Source: an uncultured Clostridia bacterium
GTDB taxonomy: Bacteria; Bacillota; Clostridia; Oscillospirales; Ruminococcaceae
DNA: 7,458 nt
NCBI GenBank assembly: GCA_945947715.1
Contig: CAMEYZ010000110.1
Location: 1-7,458, forward strand
Reading direction: 5' to 3'
Below the pieces are notes generated by a model. That model had not been told where the DNA came from, ran no database searches, and saw nothing but the letters and a program-made list of their open reading frames with translations. A program made the translations under genes and the position numbers. Positions 1 to 6,427 of this stretch are shown here, in pieces. Numbering within the stretch: position 1 is the stretch's first letter; each line of letters begins with the position of its first letter.

Positions 1-1482
1 ATTATTGTATTTGATGTATGGAAGAGTCTTTGTTGTTCTACCACCTGCAGGGTTGGTAACTCTTACCTTAGCTGTTGTGCCAGAAGTAGAGATAACCTCT
101 TTATCTTCAACCTTGATGTATGCTCTTGTATCAACATACTTCTGAGCTGTTGTGAATGTGAATGCAACATTCTCGTTGTTTGCAATTACATCGTTGAGAA
201 CAGCCTGAGGATATGTGTATCCATTCTCGGTAAGACGGGTAATTACGTTAGCGGGTTCAGTAGGATTAGATGCGAGAGGCTTGAAGTAATCAGCGCCGGC
301 GTTGTTAACATAGTTAACAGCGGGGATTACATCGTTCATTGTAGCAGTCTTGCCAACAGGGTTGATACCCTTCATTTCGTTTTTAGCCCACTCAGCTCTC
401 CAACCCCAGTCATCGCCTGCAGGATTTGCAGTATATGTAAGGGTGATTGTGTAGGAAGCAAAGCCGTAGGTAACATCCTTAACTGCGCCAGGGATTACAG
501 TCTTGCCGTTGTCAACAACGATCACAGAACCGGGTTTGTTCTTGTTAGCAGCCTCAGCCTCAGCCTGAGCCTTAGCGAGCTCATACTTATAAGTTGTCTC
601 ATCTTTAAATGTCTTTGTCTCGTTCTCAGTCTTCTCAGCTACAGCTTCAACCTTAGCCTTAGAGCACTTTGTAACCTTTGCATAAGTGTGACCAGCTGTA
701 GTACCGTTTGTTCCATCGCCTATAAAGATATCGATAGACTTGATGTCGCCAACTTTAGTTGCGTCAGCACCCTTAACGTTCTGTGTAGCAACATAATCTA
801 CATATTTCTGGTGACCTACTTCATCGGTAGTATCTGCAACATCAACATAAGTTACGTCATTATACTCAGCAGGCACAGCAGGAGCAGCTGGTGTTGTCTT
901 GAATACAGTGAAGCTGTACTCTACAGTATCGGGATCAGCATTCTTGTAGAGCTCGAGTCCGTCCATAGCAATTGCATTGCTGTTGGAACCATCAGCAGAG
1001 AAGTCGATAACATATGCATAGATGTTGCCGTTCTCGTCCTTCTTCAGCTCAACGGGGGTGATCTTCTTAGTTTCGTTCTTTCCATCAGTTCCTTTAACAT
1101 ACTGTCTGGAAACTGTCTCGTTTACAGTGTATGTAGGAGACTGCTCACCAGTCTGGCTCTTCTGAGGAAGGCCATAACCGTTGATGTTTACAACGTCAAG
1201 TGTGTAGTTGTCATAAGCGGGTAATGTAGCACCGATCTGAACAGCAGCTTTGCCGCCCTTCTTAAGGCCCTCAACAACATAGCCATCTGTGTTGCCTGCA
1301 TACTTATAAGTAAGAGTGATGGTAGAGTCTGTGTAAGCCTTTTCCTTCTTGTTGAGATCGTAAGAAAGAACGATCTGTGCCTGATCAGCGTCGCCGCCTG
1401 TCCAAGCGGAAGCAGTAGTGGCCATTGCAGATACGGCCAGAGCGCCAGCCATTACGCCAGCAATTGACTTTTTCATGTTCAT
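1..1482 (-). CDS. Secreted protein of unknown function, N-terminal part (3' end outside window)
   Basis: The open frame runs 494 codons from an ATG at 1482-1480 to the left edge with no stop. The start is fixed by an AAGGAGGA site at 1491-1498, 8 nt upstream; a second ATG two codons in (Met3) is 14 nt away and less likely. The N-terminus is a clear Sec signal peptide: basic MNMKK, a hydrophobic Ala-rich core, then a TTASA motif with predicted cleavage after residue 26. The mature part is rich in Thr, Val, Asn and Lys with predicted beta character. It has a Pro/Ala linker (PAAPAVPA, residues 198-205), an Ala/Glu/Lys-rich stretch (about 275-313), and only one Cys (273). TITLTY occurs at 54-59 and again at 345-350, which may mark two related beta modules. 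I see no catalytic motif, dockerin, SLH or sortase signal in the visible part, though such modules could lie beyond the edge. Export is well supported; function is unknown. Confidence 0.85.
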   Translation of the reverse strand, partial: MNMKKSIAGVMAGALAVSAMATTASAWTGGDADQAQIVLSYDLNKKEKAYTDSTITLTYKYAGNTDGYVVEGLKKGGKAAVQIGATLPAYDNYTLDVVNINGYGLPQKSQTGEQSPTYTVNETVSRQYVKGTDGKNETKKITPVELKKDENGNIYAYVIDFSADGSNSNAIAMDGLELYKNADPDTVEYSFTVFKTTPAAPAVPAEYNDVTYVDVADTTDEVGHQKYVDYVATQNVKGADATKVGDIKSIDIFIGDGTNGTTAGHTYAKVTKCSKAKVEAVAEKTENETKTFKDETTYKYELAKAQAEAEAANKNKPGSVIVVDNGKTVIPGAVKDVTYGFASYTITLTYTANPAGDDWGWRAEWAKNEMKGINPVGKTATMNDVIPAVNYVNNAGADYFKPLASNPTEPANVITRLTENGYTYPQAVLNDVIANNENVAFTFTTAQKYVDTRAYIKVEDKEVISTSGTTAKVRVTNPAGGRTTKTLPYIKYNN

Positions 1483-1600
1483 GAAAAATATCCTCCTTGT
1501 TTTGTTTTAATTTTTTATATTTATTTTATTTCCAAATGGAATGGAAATCAAATATGGGGTGATTCGAGTACGTTTCTGCCCGTCTCTTTATCACGCTTTT

Positions 1601-1630
1601 ATTCTAACACACAAAGCAGCGAACTGTCAA
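1601..1630 (-). promoter_or_regulatory. Sigma-A-like promoter of the secreted-protein gene
   Basis: On the minus strand there is a perfect TTGACA -35 (1625-1630), an 18-bp spacer and TAGAAT as -10 (1601-1606). Transcription would start near 1594 and give a leader of about 110 nt before the ATG at 1482. The remaining leader is AT-rich, with no strong hairpin seen. Confidence 0.7.
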
Positions 1631-1669
1631 TGCACACTCATCACAAATTTATCACTATTTTTTTATCTG

Positions 1670-1683
1670 AAATGTGCACATTT
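1670..1683. promoter_or_regulatory. 14-bp perfect palindrome, candidate operator
   Basis: AAATGTGCACATTT is a perfect inverted repeat centred about 82 bp upstream of the predicted start of the secreted-protein gene and 40 bp upstream of its -35. That is a typical position for an activator site. The binding protein is unknown. Confidence 0.4.
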
Positions 1684-1726
1684 AACTAAAACTTAAACCT
1701 TTTCGCTTTTAACAGCCGAATTTTCA

Positions 1727-1751
1727 GTAACCAGCAGTTACAATCTGTAAC
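1727..1751. repeat. Three phased GTAAC/GTTAC half-sites
   Basis: GTAAC (1727-1731), GTTAC (1737-1741) and GTAAC (1747-1751) are spaced exactly 10 bp apart, one helical turn, in alternating orientation. On the minus strand this reads as two GGTTAC copies 20 bp apart with an inverted copy between them. It lies about 100 bp upstream of the secreted-protein promoter and could be a regulator site. A separate 10-bp palindrome, CTCGGCCGAG, lies at 1765-1774. Confidence 0.35.
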
Positions 1752-1819
1752 CACTTGCAATTTTCTCGGCCGAGGCAGGGTCGGTTTAAATTCTGTCGTG
1801 TCCCTCATGTGTTGATTAT

Positions 1820-1848
1820 ATGATACAGCATTTCGCCGGGAATTTCAA
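1820..1848 (-). promoter_or_regulatory. Possible second, distal promoter of the secreted-protein gene
   Basis: Minus-strand TTGAAA (1843-1848), a 17-bp spacer and TATCAT (1820-1825). If used, it would give a leader of about 330 nt that includes the palindromes at 1670-1683 and 1765-1774. It is weaker than the promoter at 1601-1630, and AT-rich sequence produces such matches by chance. Confidence 0.3.
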
Positions 1849-2023
1849 TTGATTTTTTGCACAAACCCACAGAGATTTTTTATTTAAATTCGGCGCGCTG
1901 ATACGGAATATTGTCAATTGAGGGTGATATACGGGTGTTTTTTGACATTTTTTAGAATTTCGCAGGATTTTTGTTTCCGAACTGTGACCCATGGATACTA
2001 TATATAATATTTTTTCGAAGCAC

Positions 2024-2052
2024 TTTACAAATTGGGAATTATCTGGTATTAT
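2024..2052 (+). promoter_or_regulatory. Possible plus-strand promoter facing the thrS 3' end
   Basis: TTTACA (2024-2029), a 17-bp spacer and TATTAT (2047-2052). The predicted start is near 2059. No protein gene with a ribosome binding site follows. The transcript would run through the hairpins at 2094-2120 and 2135-2171, giving a short RNA of about 110 nt if it stops there. Confidence 0.3.
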
Positions 2053-2093
2053 ATACGTGTAACGAAAGTAGCCGTTATTACCATCAAGCACAA

Positions 2094-2120
2094 CCCCACA
2101 GAACTACTACTTCTGTGGGG
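2094..2120. other. Perfect 10-bp stem-loop downstream of thrS
   Basis: CCCCACAGAA (2094-2103) and TTCTGTGGGG (2111-2120) form a perfect stem with a 7-nt loop. Neither strand has a good T-run directly after it; the plus side has GCTAATTTTA. It may be a back-up terminator, a processing barrier, or the first hairpin of the candidate plus-strand RNA. Confidence 0.5.
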
Positions 2121-2133
2121 GCTAATTTTAACC

Positions 2134-2171
2134 AAAAAGCTCCGTCCCACACACCGCAGGACGGAGCTTTT
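2134..2171 (-). terminator. Intrinsic terminator of thrS
   Basis: A perfect 13-bp stem (2135-2147 with 2159-2171) and an 11-nt loop, located 14 nt past the thrS stop. In the thrS direction the GC-rich core is followed by TTTTTGGTTAAAATT. The A/T ends of the stem make it partly bidirectional, so it could also stop plus-strand transcripts. Confidence 0.85.
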
Positions 2172-2184
2172 ACATATCCAAAGA

Positions 2185-4137
2185 TCAGTTATCTCTGCTC
2201 TTTTCGCGTATCTCCTTCATTATCTTGTCAACAACCTCGTCGAGGGCAAGAGCTCCCATATCGCCATTCTTGCGTGAACGCAGGGAAACGGTATTTTCCT
2301 CGACCTCCTTGTCGCCAACTATAAAGAAGTAGGGTATCTTTTCAAGCTGTGCAGCTCTGATTTTATAGCCAATCTTCTCATTTCTGTTATCCACAGTAAC
2401 TCTTACGTCCATATCATCAAGACGCTTTGCGATATTCTCCGCATACTCCTTAGCTCTGTCGGTAACGGGGAGTATCCTTATCTGCTCAGGAGCCATCCAC
2501 ATAGGAAGCGCACCGTTATACTTTTCAAGCAGATAAGCAAGAGTTCTCTCATAGCAGCCCAGGCTCGTTCTGTGGATAATATACGGATTTCTCTTCTTTC
2601 CGTCCACATCCACATATTCCATTCCGAACTGCTTTGCAAGGAGCATATCTATCTGGATAGTTACCAGCGTATCTTCCTTGCCGAATACATTCTTATACTG
2701 AATATCGAGCTTAGGTCCGTAGAACGCCGCCTCGTCGATGCCTATGGTATAATCTAAACCGAGGTCGTCCAGGATAGTTTTCATCACGCTCTGAGCCTCT
2801 TCCCACTGTTCGGGAGTGCCCTCATACTTGTTCTTAGGATTCGCAGGATCCCACTGGGAGAAACGGAAGGTGCAGTCCTCCAGAAGCCCCACTGTACCGA
2901 GGAAATACTTGCACATGTCAAGACAGAGCTTGAATTCCTCTTCAAGCTGCTCGGGACGGACGATGAAATGTCCCTCGGAAATGGTGAACTGACGCACTCT
3001 GATAAGTCCGTGCATCTCGCCGCTGTCCTCGTTTCTGAACAGCGTCGATGTTTCGGTCAGTCTCATAGGCAGATCGCGGTAGCTTCTCTGTCTGTTGAGG
3101 AACACCTGATACTGGAAGGGGCAGGTCATAGGACGAAGTGCAAAGCACTCCTTTTCCTCATCATTGGGGTCGCCGATAACGAACATTCCGTCCAGATAAT
3201 GATCCCAGTGACCGGATATCTTGTAAAGCTCGCGCTTTGCCATAAGGGGAGTCTTAGTCAGAGTACAGCCCTGCTTTGCCTCATAATCCTCCACCCAGCG
3301 CTGTAATATCTGAATGACCTTCGCGCCCTTGGGCAGCAGTATTGGAAGACCCTGTCCAACATAGTCAACAGTGGTGAAATATTCAAGCTCTCTTCCTATC
3401 TTGTTGTGATCCTTTGCTCTTGCTTCCTCAAGAGCCTTTAAATGAGCCTCCAGCTCGCTTGCCTTGGGGAAAGCGGTACCATATACACGGCAGAGCTGCT
3501 TGCCCTTGGAATCGCCGCGCCAGTAAGCGCCTGTGCACTGTGTTAGCTTTACAGCCTTCACAACGCCCGTGGACATAAGATGAGGTCCTGCGCAAAGGTC
3601 GGTGAAATCGCCCTGCTCATAGAAGGAGATATCCTCGCCCTTGCCAGCGTGCTCGTTGCAGAGCTCCACCTTGTAGGGCTCGCCCATAGCTTCAAGCTTC
3701 TTTGCCGCCTCATCAGCAGGAAGTCCATACTGCTTCAGAGGGATATCCTCCTTGCATATCTTCTTTATCTCAGCCTCAAGAGCATCTAAGTCCTCGCGGG
3801 TAAAGGGCTTCTCCACGTCGAAATCGTAGTAGAAGCCGCCGTCGATAGCAGGTCCGATAGCAAGCTTTGCGGAAGGATATTTCCTCTTTACAGCCTGTGC
3901 CAGCATATGTGAAGCGGTGTGATTGAAGGCATGCTTGCCCTCTTCGGAATCGAAGGTCATAACCTCGAAGGTGCAGTCCTTGTCAAGAATTGTACGAAGG
4001 TCGCAGACATTTCCGTCTATCTTTACGCAGCATGCAGCCTTGTAAAGACCCATTCCTATGCCCTTGATAATTTCGGCTGCGGAAAGGCCGCTTTCAGCCT
4101 CTCTGACCGAGCCATCCTTAAGTGTAAGCTTAATCAT
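2185..4137 (-). CDS. thrS: Threonyl-tRNA synthetase
   Basis: This cytosolic class II synthetase charges tRNA-Thr with threonine from ATP and edits mischarged Ser-tRNA-Thr. At 650 residues it is full length. The TGS domain is at about 1-62. The editing domain follows, with HTASH giving His73 and His77, and LCAGPH giving Cys182 and His186, at the same numbers as in the E. coli enzyme. The catalytic core is at about 250-545: motif 2 has FRNE at 367-370, motif 3 has the Arg at 531, and the predicted zinc ligands are Cys339, His390 and His522. The anticodon-binding domain is at about 550-645. The zinc-site motif reads MTCPFQ instead of the common MNCPGH. The start is set by a GGGAGGA site 7 nt upstream. 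A terminator follows the gene. No T-box lies directly upstream; one lies ahead of the next gene upstream on the same strand. Confidence 0.97.
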   Translation of the reverse strand: MIKLTLKDGSVREAESGLSAAEIIKGIGMGLYKAACCVKIDGNVCDLRTILDKDCTFEVMTFDSEEGKHAFNHTASHMLAQAVKRKYPSAKLAIGPAIDGGFYYDFDVEKPFTREDLDALEAEIKKICKEDIPLKQYGLPADEAAKKLEAMGEPYKVELCNEHAGKGEDISFYEQGDFTDLCAGPHLMSTGVVKAVKLTQCTGAYWRGDSKGKQLCRVYGTAFPKASELEAHLKALEEARAKDHNKIGRELEYFTTVDYVGQGLPILLPKGAKVIQILQRWVEDYEAKQGCTLTKTPLMAKRELYKISGHWDHYLDGMFVIGDPNDEEKECFALRPMTCPFQYQVFLNRQRSYRDLPMRLTETSTLFRNEDSGEMHGLIRVRQFTISEGHFIVRPEQLEEEFKLCLDMCKYFLGTVGLLEDCTFRFSQWDPANPKNKYEGTPEQWEEAQSVMKTILDDLGLDYTIGIDEAAFYGPKLDIQYKNVFGKEDTLVTIQIDMLLAKQFGMEYVDVDGKKRNPYIIHRTSLGCYERTLAYLLEKYNGALPMWMAPEQIRILPVTDRAKEYAENIAKRLDDMDVRVTVDNRNEKIGYKIRAAQLEKIPYFFIVGDKEVEENTVSLRSRKNGDMGALALDEVVDKIMKEIREKSRDN

Positions 4138-4212
4138 AATTTTATCCTCCCTGTATTGATCAGAATTTTTATACTATTAATAATATCTATCCGATACTAT
4201 TTATCTGTAATT

Positions 4213-4241
4213 ATTATGCCCATAAAGCTGCGTTCAAACAA
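4213..4241 (-). promoter_or_regulatory. Possible own promoter of thrS
   Basis: Minus-strand TTGTTT (4236-4241), a 17-bp spacer and CATAAT (4213-4218), giving a leader of about 70 nt. It is the best candidate in the 180 nt before thrS but only a moderate match. The -35 and the -10 first base deviate from consensus. Confidence 0.35.
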
Positions 4242-4337
4242 GCTGTCACATACGATTCTCTGTTCTCTGTTCGTTCGAACTAACTACTGTTAGATTTTTA
4301 TGTTTTACGGATATATACGAGTAATTGTTCGTTTTCG

Positions 4338-4759
4338 GCGGAGCAGAGCTCCGCGCATTTGATTCGCTCCGCTGTCAAATGCAGCGCCGCCCGTGATTGG
4401 CTTACTTTTCGTGGATATTTGCTGTATGTTTGCTTCCGTCCGCGGATTTTACACGGTCGGCGCTTTATTGTTGTTCGTCGCTTCGGCTTCGATTGAGAGC
4501 ATCGCTGTGTTACGTGCCGGTGGGGGAGTTTCGCTGTCTGCGGACAGCGACCAAAGGGCGCTGCCCTTTGGAAACCTGCAGCCTTGAAAGGCTGGCGAAC
4601 TTTTTGTTGCCGGGTCACTGCTTATTTGCGGTTTCTCTCTGCCTCGACCCTTCCTTCGCTTGTTTCTCACTTTCGCGGGAAAATGTAGCCTAAGCTAAAA
4701 GACCCCAAACGCGGCAACCGCTGTCGGGCGGACCCGACCACTCTTCACTATTCACTAAC
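4338..4759. repeat. Hairpin-rich intergenic repeat-like element, no gene
   Basis: The 622-bp gap between the ATPase gene and thrS has no credible gene, but about 400 bp of it is built from consecutive perfect inverted repeats. These are 4338-4354 (7-bp stem), 4355-4382 (8 bp), 4531-4550 (8 bp, TCGCTGTC arms), 4551-4571 (9 bp, CCAAAGGGC arms), 4579-4594 (7 bp), 4686-4697 (4 bp), 4711-4721 (4 bp) and 4723-4738 (6 bp, GTCGGG arms). The right end carries the simple motif TTCACTATTCACTA. Composition is more GC-rich than the flanks at 4140-4300. Similar hairpin strings occur in ruminococcal intergenic DNA as far as I recall. The exact ends are not certain, and no transposase or target duplication is visible. 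Confidence 0.55.
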
Positions 4760-5926
4760 TCAAAGCTGTCCTGAGAGCATCATTTCCACGAACTGCCTTG
4801 CGGCACGTCCCGAACGTCCCGAACGACGCAGCGCATACGCTTCCGCCTTGGAGAACAGCTCCTCCTTGTCACACTCCAGACCATAGCTTTCAGCTAAGCT
4901 TTCCACTATCTGCAGGTACAGGTCCTTGTTCGGCTTTGTGAAGGTGACCTTAAGCCCGAACCGCTCCGAAAGAGAGGTCAGCTCCTCCATGCTGTCACGT
5001 GCATGCATATCGTCTCCCTCACGGTCGGAGTATTTCTCCTTCACAAGATGACGGCGATTGCTGGTAGCATATATCACAATGTTTGAGGTCTTGGACGAGG
5101 CAGAGCCCTCCAGGACTGCTTTCAGTGCACCAAAATCGTCGTCGTCCGAGGAAAAGGACAGGTCGTCGATGAAAATGATAAATTTCAGCGGATTTTTCGC
5201 GATTTTCTCGATAACAAGGGGCATTTCATGCAGCTGTGACTTTTTCATCTCGATAAGTCGCAGACCGTCGTCCTTGAACTCGTTGACCACCGCCTTGACG
5301 GTGGAGGACTTGCCCGTTCCCGCGTCGCCGTAAAGCAGCGCATTAGCGGCGGGCTGACCTCGCAGCAGAGCCTTCGTATTGTCGATAACCTTTCTGCGCT
5401 CAGTCTCATAGCCTGAAAGCTGTGACAGCCGCTGGGGGTCGGGATTTTTCACCGGGACGATAACGCCCTCCCGAAGCAGAAAGGTGTAATATTTCGCAAA
5501 AATACCATAGCCCTTGGTCTGCAGCTCGGACATTCTGCGAGCATATATATCGTGAAAATCCATATGCGAGGTATTCCAGCCTGCAATATATCCGTCGTAG
5601 GACATGCACGCTCTGACCTCCATGGGAGTGACCGCTCCTGCTTCTCCTAGGATTTTCAGCTCCTCGTGAGCAGCGGTATCCATTACCTGAGGTATCTCCT
5701 TCATCTGCGCATGACGGAGCATATAGTCGTTCTCGTCCTCGGAAATAACGCCCATAAGATACTCGGTAAGATTATCGGTATGAGCATACAGCGCAGAGCA
5801 AAACTCTCCGCAGGTGCAGGGAGAAGGCTCCTCAAACATTTTCACCATTTTAGAAACAACGTCATCCTTAAGCACATTCCTGAAAACAGAAAGCGCAGAA
5901 AGTCTGACAGCAAGGTCTTTAAGCAT
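4760..5926 (-). CDS. DUF815-type AAA+ ATPase of unknown role
   Basis: The 388-residue protein has an N-terminal helical part (1-170) and a C-terminal AAA+ module. Walker A is GDAGTGKS (200-207), Walker B is FIIFIDDL (249-256), and sensor 1 is YATSNRR (286-292). SLSERFGL (318-325) carries the likely arginine finger, Arg322, and GRAARQF (373-379) gives the sensor 2 region. The SL-S-[DE]-RFGL block and the Walker spacing match the DUF815 family (PF05673), whose cellular role is not established. The N-terminal part holds a CxCxxxC cluster (Cys37, Cys39, Cys43) with His49 nearby, which could bind metal. There is no signal peptide or membrane segment, so it is cytosolic. The start is supported by a GGAG site 8 nt upstream. 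The gene lies 48 nt after the T-box terminator, so its expression is probably under that control. No intrinsic terminator with a T-run follows it, so read-through to thrS is possible. Confidence 0.88.
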   Translation of the reverse strand: MLKDLAVRLSALSVFRNVLKDDVVSKMVKMFEEPSPCTCGEFCSALYAHTDNLTEYLMGVISEDENDYMLRHAQMKEIPQVMDTAAHEELKILGEAGAVTPMEVRACMSYDGYIAGWNTSHMDFHDIYARRMSELQTKGYGIFAKYYTFLLREGVIVPVKNPDPQRLSQLSGYETERRKVIDNTKALLRGQPAANALLYGDAGTGKSSTVKAVVNEFKDDGLRLIEMKKSQLHEMPLVIEKIAKNPLKFIIFIDDLSFSSDDDDFGALKAVLEGSASSKTSNIVIYATSNRRHLVKEKYSDREGDDMHARDSMEELTSLSERFGLKVTFTKPNKDLYLQIVESLAESYGLECDKEELFSKAEAYALRRSGRSGRAARQFVEMMLSGQL

Positions 5927-5974
5927 ATGATCATCTCCGTTGTGTAGAAGCTCTTAGCAAAATAATTATCAATT

Positions 5975-6008
5975 AAAATAAAAAAGTCCCCGACATAATG
6001 TCAGGGAC
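5975..6008 (-). terminator. T-box-controlled intrinsic terminator
   Basis: The stem GTCCCTGAC/GTCGGGGAC (6000-6008 with 5986-5994) has nine pairs including one T-G, a 5-nt loop, and a T6AT4 tract on the minus strand (5975-5985). Its 5' arm overlaps the CGTCCC that pairs in the antiterminator, as expected for a T-box switch. Confidence 0.9.
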
Positions 6009-6238
6009 GATAATTACCGTGTTTCCACCCAAATTTACACACTGTATAAAGCAGTATGCCTTGTACGCTCTGTAACGGGAGCAACCGCTGTTTATTAAAC
6101 AGGCTCCAGGGCGGTACGTCTTATCGGATATACCCTATTCATCGGCGGAATACGTTCCTTTCAGCATATGGAACGCTCTCTGAAAACCGCAGAGGAAAAA
6201 CGCTTCCCTGTCAATGCGATAAATAATATTAACTTATA
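5975..6238 (-). promoter_or_regulatory. T-box riboswitch leader, probably threonine tRNA-specific
   Basis: The minus strand carries the T-box core GGGTGGAAACACGG (6017-6030), followed by CGTCCC (6004-6009), close to the consensus GGGUGGNACCGCG...CGUCCCU. Stem I features are present. A TGA/GGAG K-turn pair flanks a 5-bp helix (6206-6210 with 6107-6111). AGAGAG lies at 6176-6181, followed by a 6-bp hairpin (6153-6158 with 6170-6175). A 7-bp stem III hairpin lies at 6038-6058. Directly above the 5-bp helix the 3' side reads ACC then G (6113-6115, 6112), the expected place of the specifier codon and its following purine, so Thr is the best guess. The acceptor-pairing bases are TGGA (6024-6027), predicting a tRNA ending UCCA. 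Uncharged tRNA would favour the antiterminator. The T-box call is firm; the specifier is inferred from a partly non-canonical specifier loop. Confidence 0.88.
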
Positions 6239-6244
6239 TAAATT

Positions 6245-6273
6245 ATGATAACATCACTCGTTATTTCTGTCAA
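6245..6273 (-). promoter_or_regulatory. Promoter of the T-box leader and ATPase gene
   Basis: Minus-strand TTGACA (6268-6273), a 17-bp spacer and TATCAT (6245-6250). Predicted start near 6238, about 28 nt before the Stem I base helix. This is one of the two best promoters in the window. Confidence 0.75.
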
Positions 6274-6294
6274 CAGTTAATATTGACAGTTAAT
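6273..6294. repeat. ACAGTTAAT direct repeat next to the T-box promoter
   Basis: ACAGTTAAT occurs at 6273-6281 and 6286-6294, 13 bp apart, abutting and overlapping the -35 of the minus-strand promoter. It could be a regulator site or chance in AT-rich DNA. Confidence 0.3.
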
Positions 6295-6392
6295 AAAAAT
6301 TTTTTTCGGCCTAAAAGTACATTTTTCACAAAAGGATATCTAAGGGTTGAAAATTGTAAACAAAAATTAATCAGCAAATCTCACAAAATTCC

Positions 6393-6421
6393 TTGACAAT
6401 TCGGTTAAATTATATTACAAT
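6393..6421 (+). promoter_or_regulatory. Promoter of rny
   Basis: TTGACA (6393-6398), a 17-bp spacer and TACAAT (6416-6421). Start near 6428, about 308 nt before the rny ATG. It is divergent from the T-box promoter, with about 120 bp between the two -35 boxes; that gap holds only AT-rich sequence. Confidence 0.75.
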
Positions 6422-6427
6422 AGAAGT

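Noticed and set aside
688..1224. 178-codon plus-strand open frame
   Set aside because: It is antisense to the signal-peptide-bearing minus-strand gene, has no ribosome binding site, and its Ser/Cys/Ile-rich composition is typical of a shadow frame.
1700..1815. Possible c-di-GMP-type riboswitch in the distal leader of the secreted-protein gene
   Set aside because: A few GC-rich words resembled one, but the conserved core and pairing pattern are absent.
1816..2091. 91-codon minus-strand open frame between thrS and the secreted-protein gene
   Set aside because: No ribosome binding site. It begins next to the hairpin at 2094-2120 and has no protein-like pattern.
1971..2324. Plus-strand open frames overlapping the thrS 3' end
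   Set aside because: They run through the terminator stem and antisense to thrS, with no ribosome binding site.
4138..4300. T-box directly in front of thrS
   Set aside because: No GGGTGG...CGTCCC core or terminator is present in the 160 nt upstream of thrS; the only T-box in the window is at 5975-6238.
4298..4693. Several open frames of 64-106 codons on both strands in the ATPase-thrS gap
   Set aside because: They cross perfect hairpins, overlap one another on both strands, lack ribosome binding sites, and have low-complexity composition.
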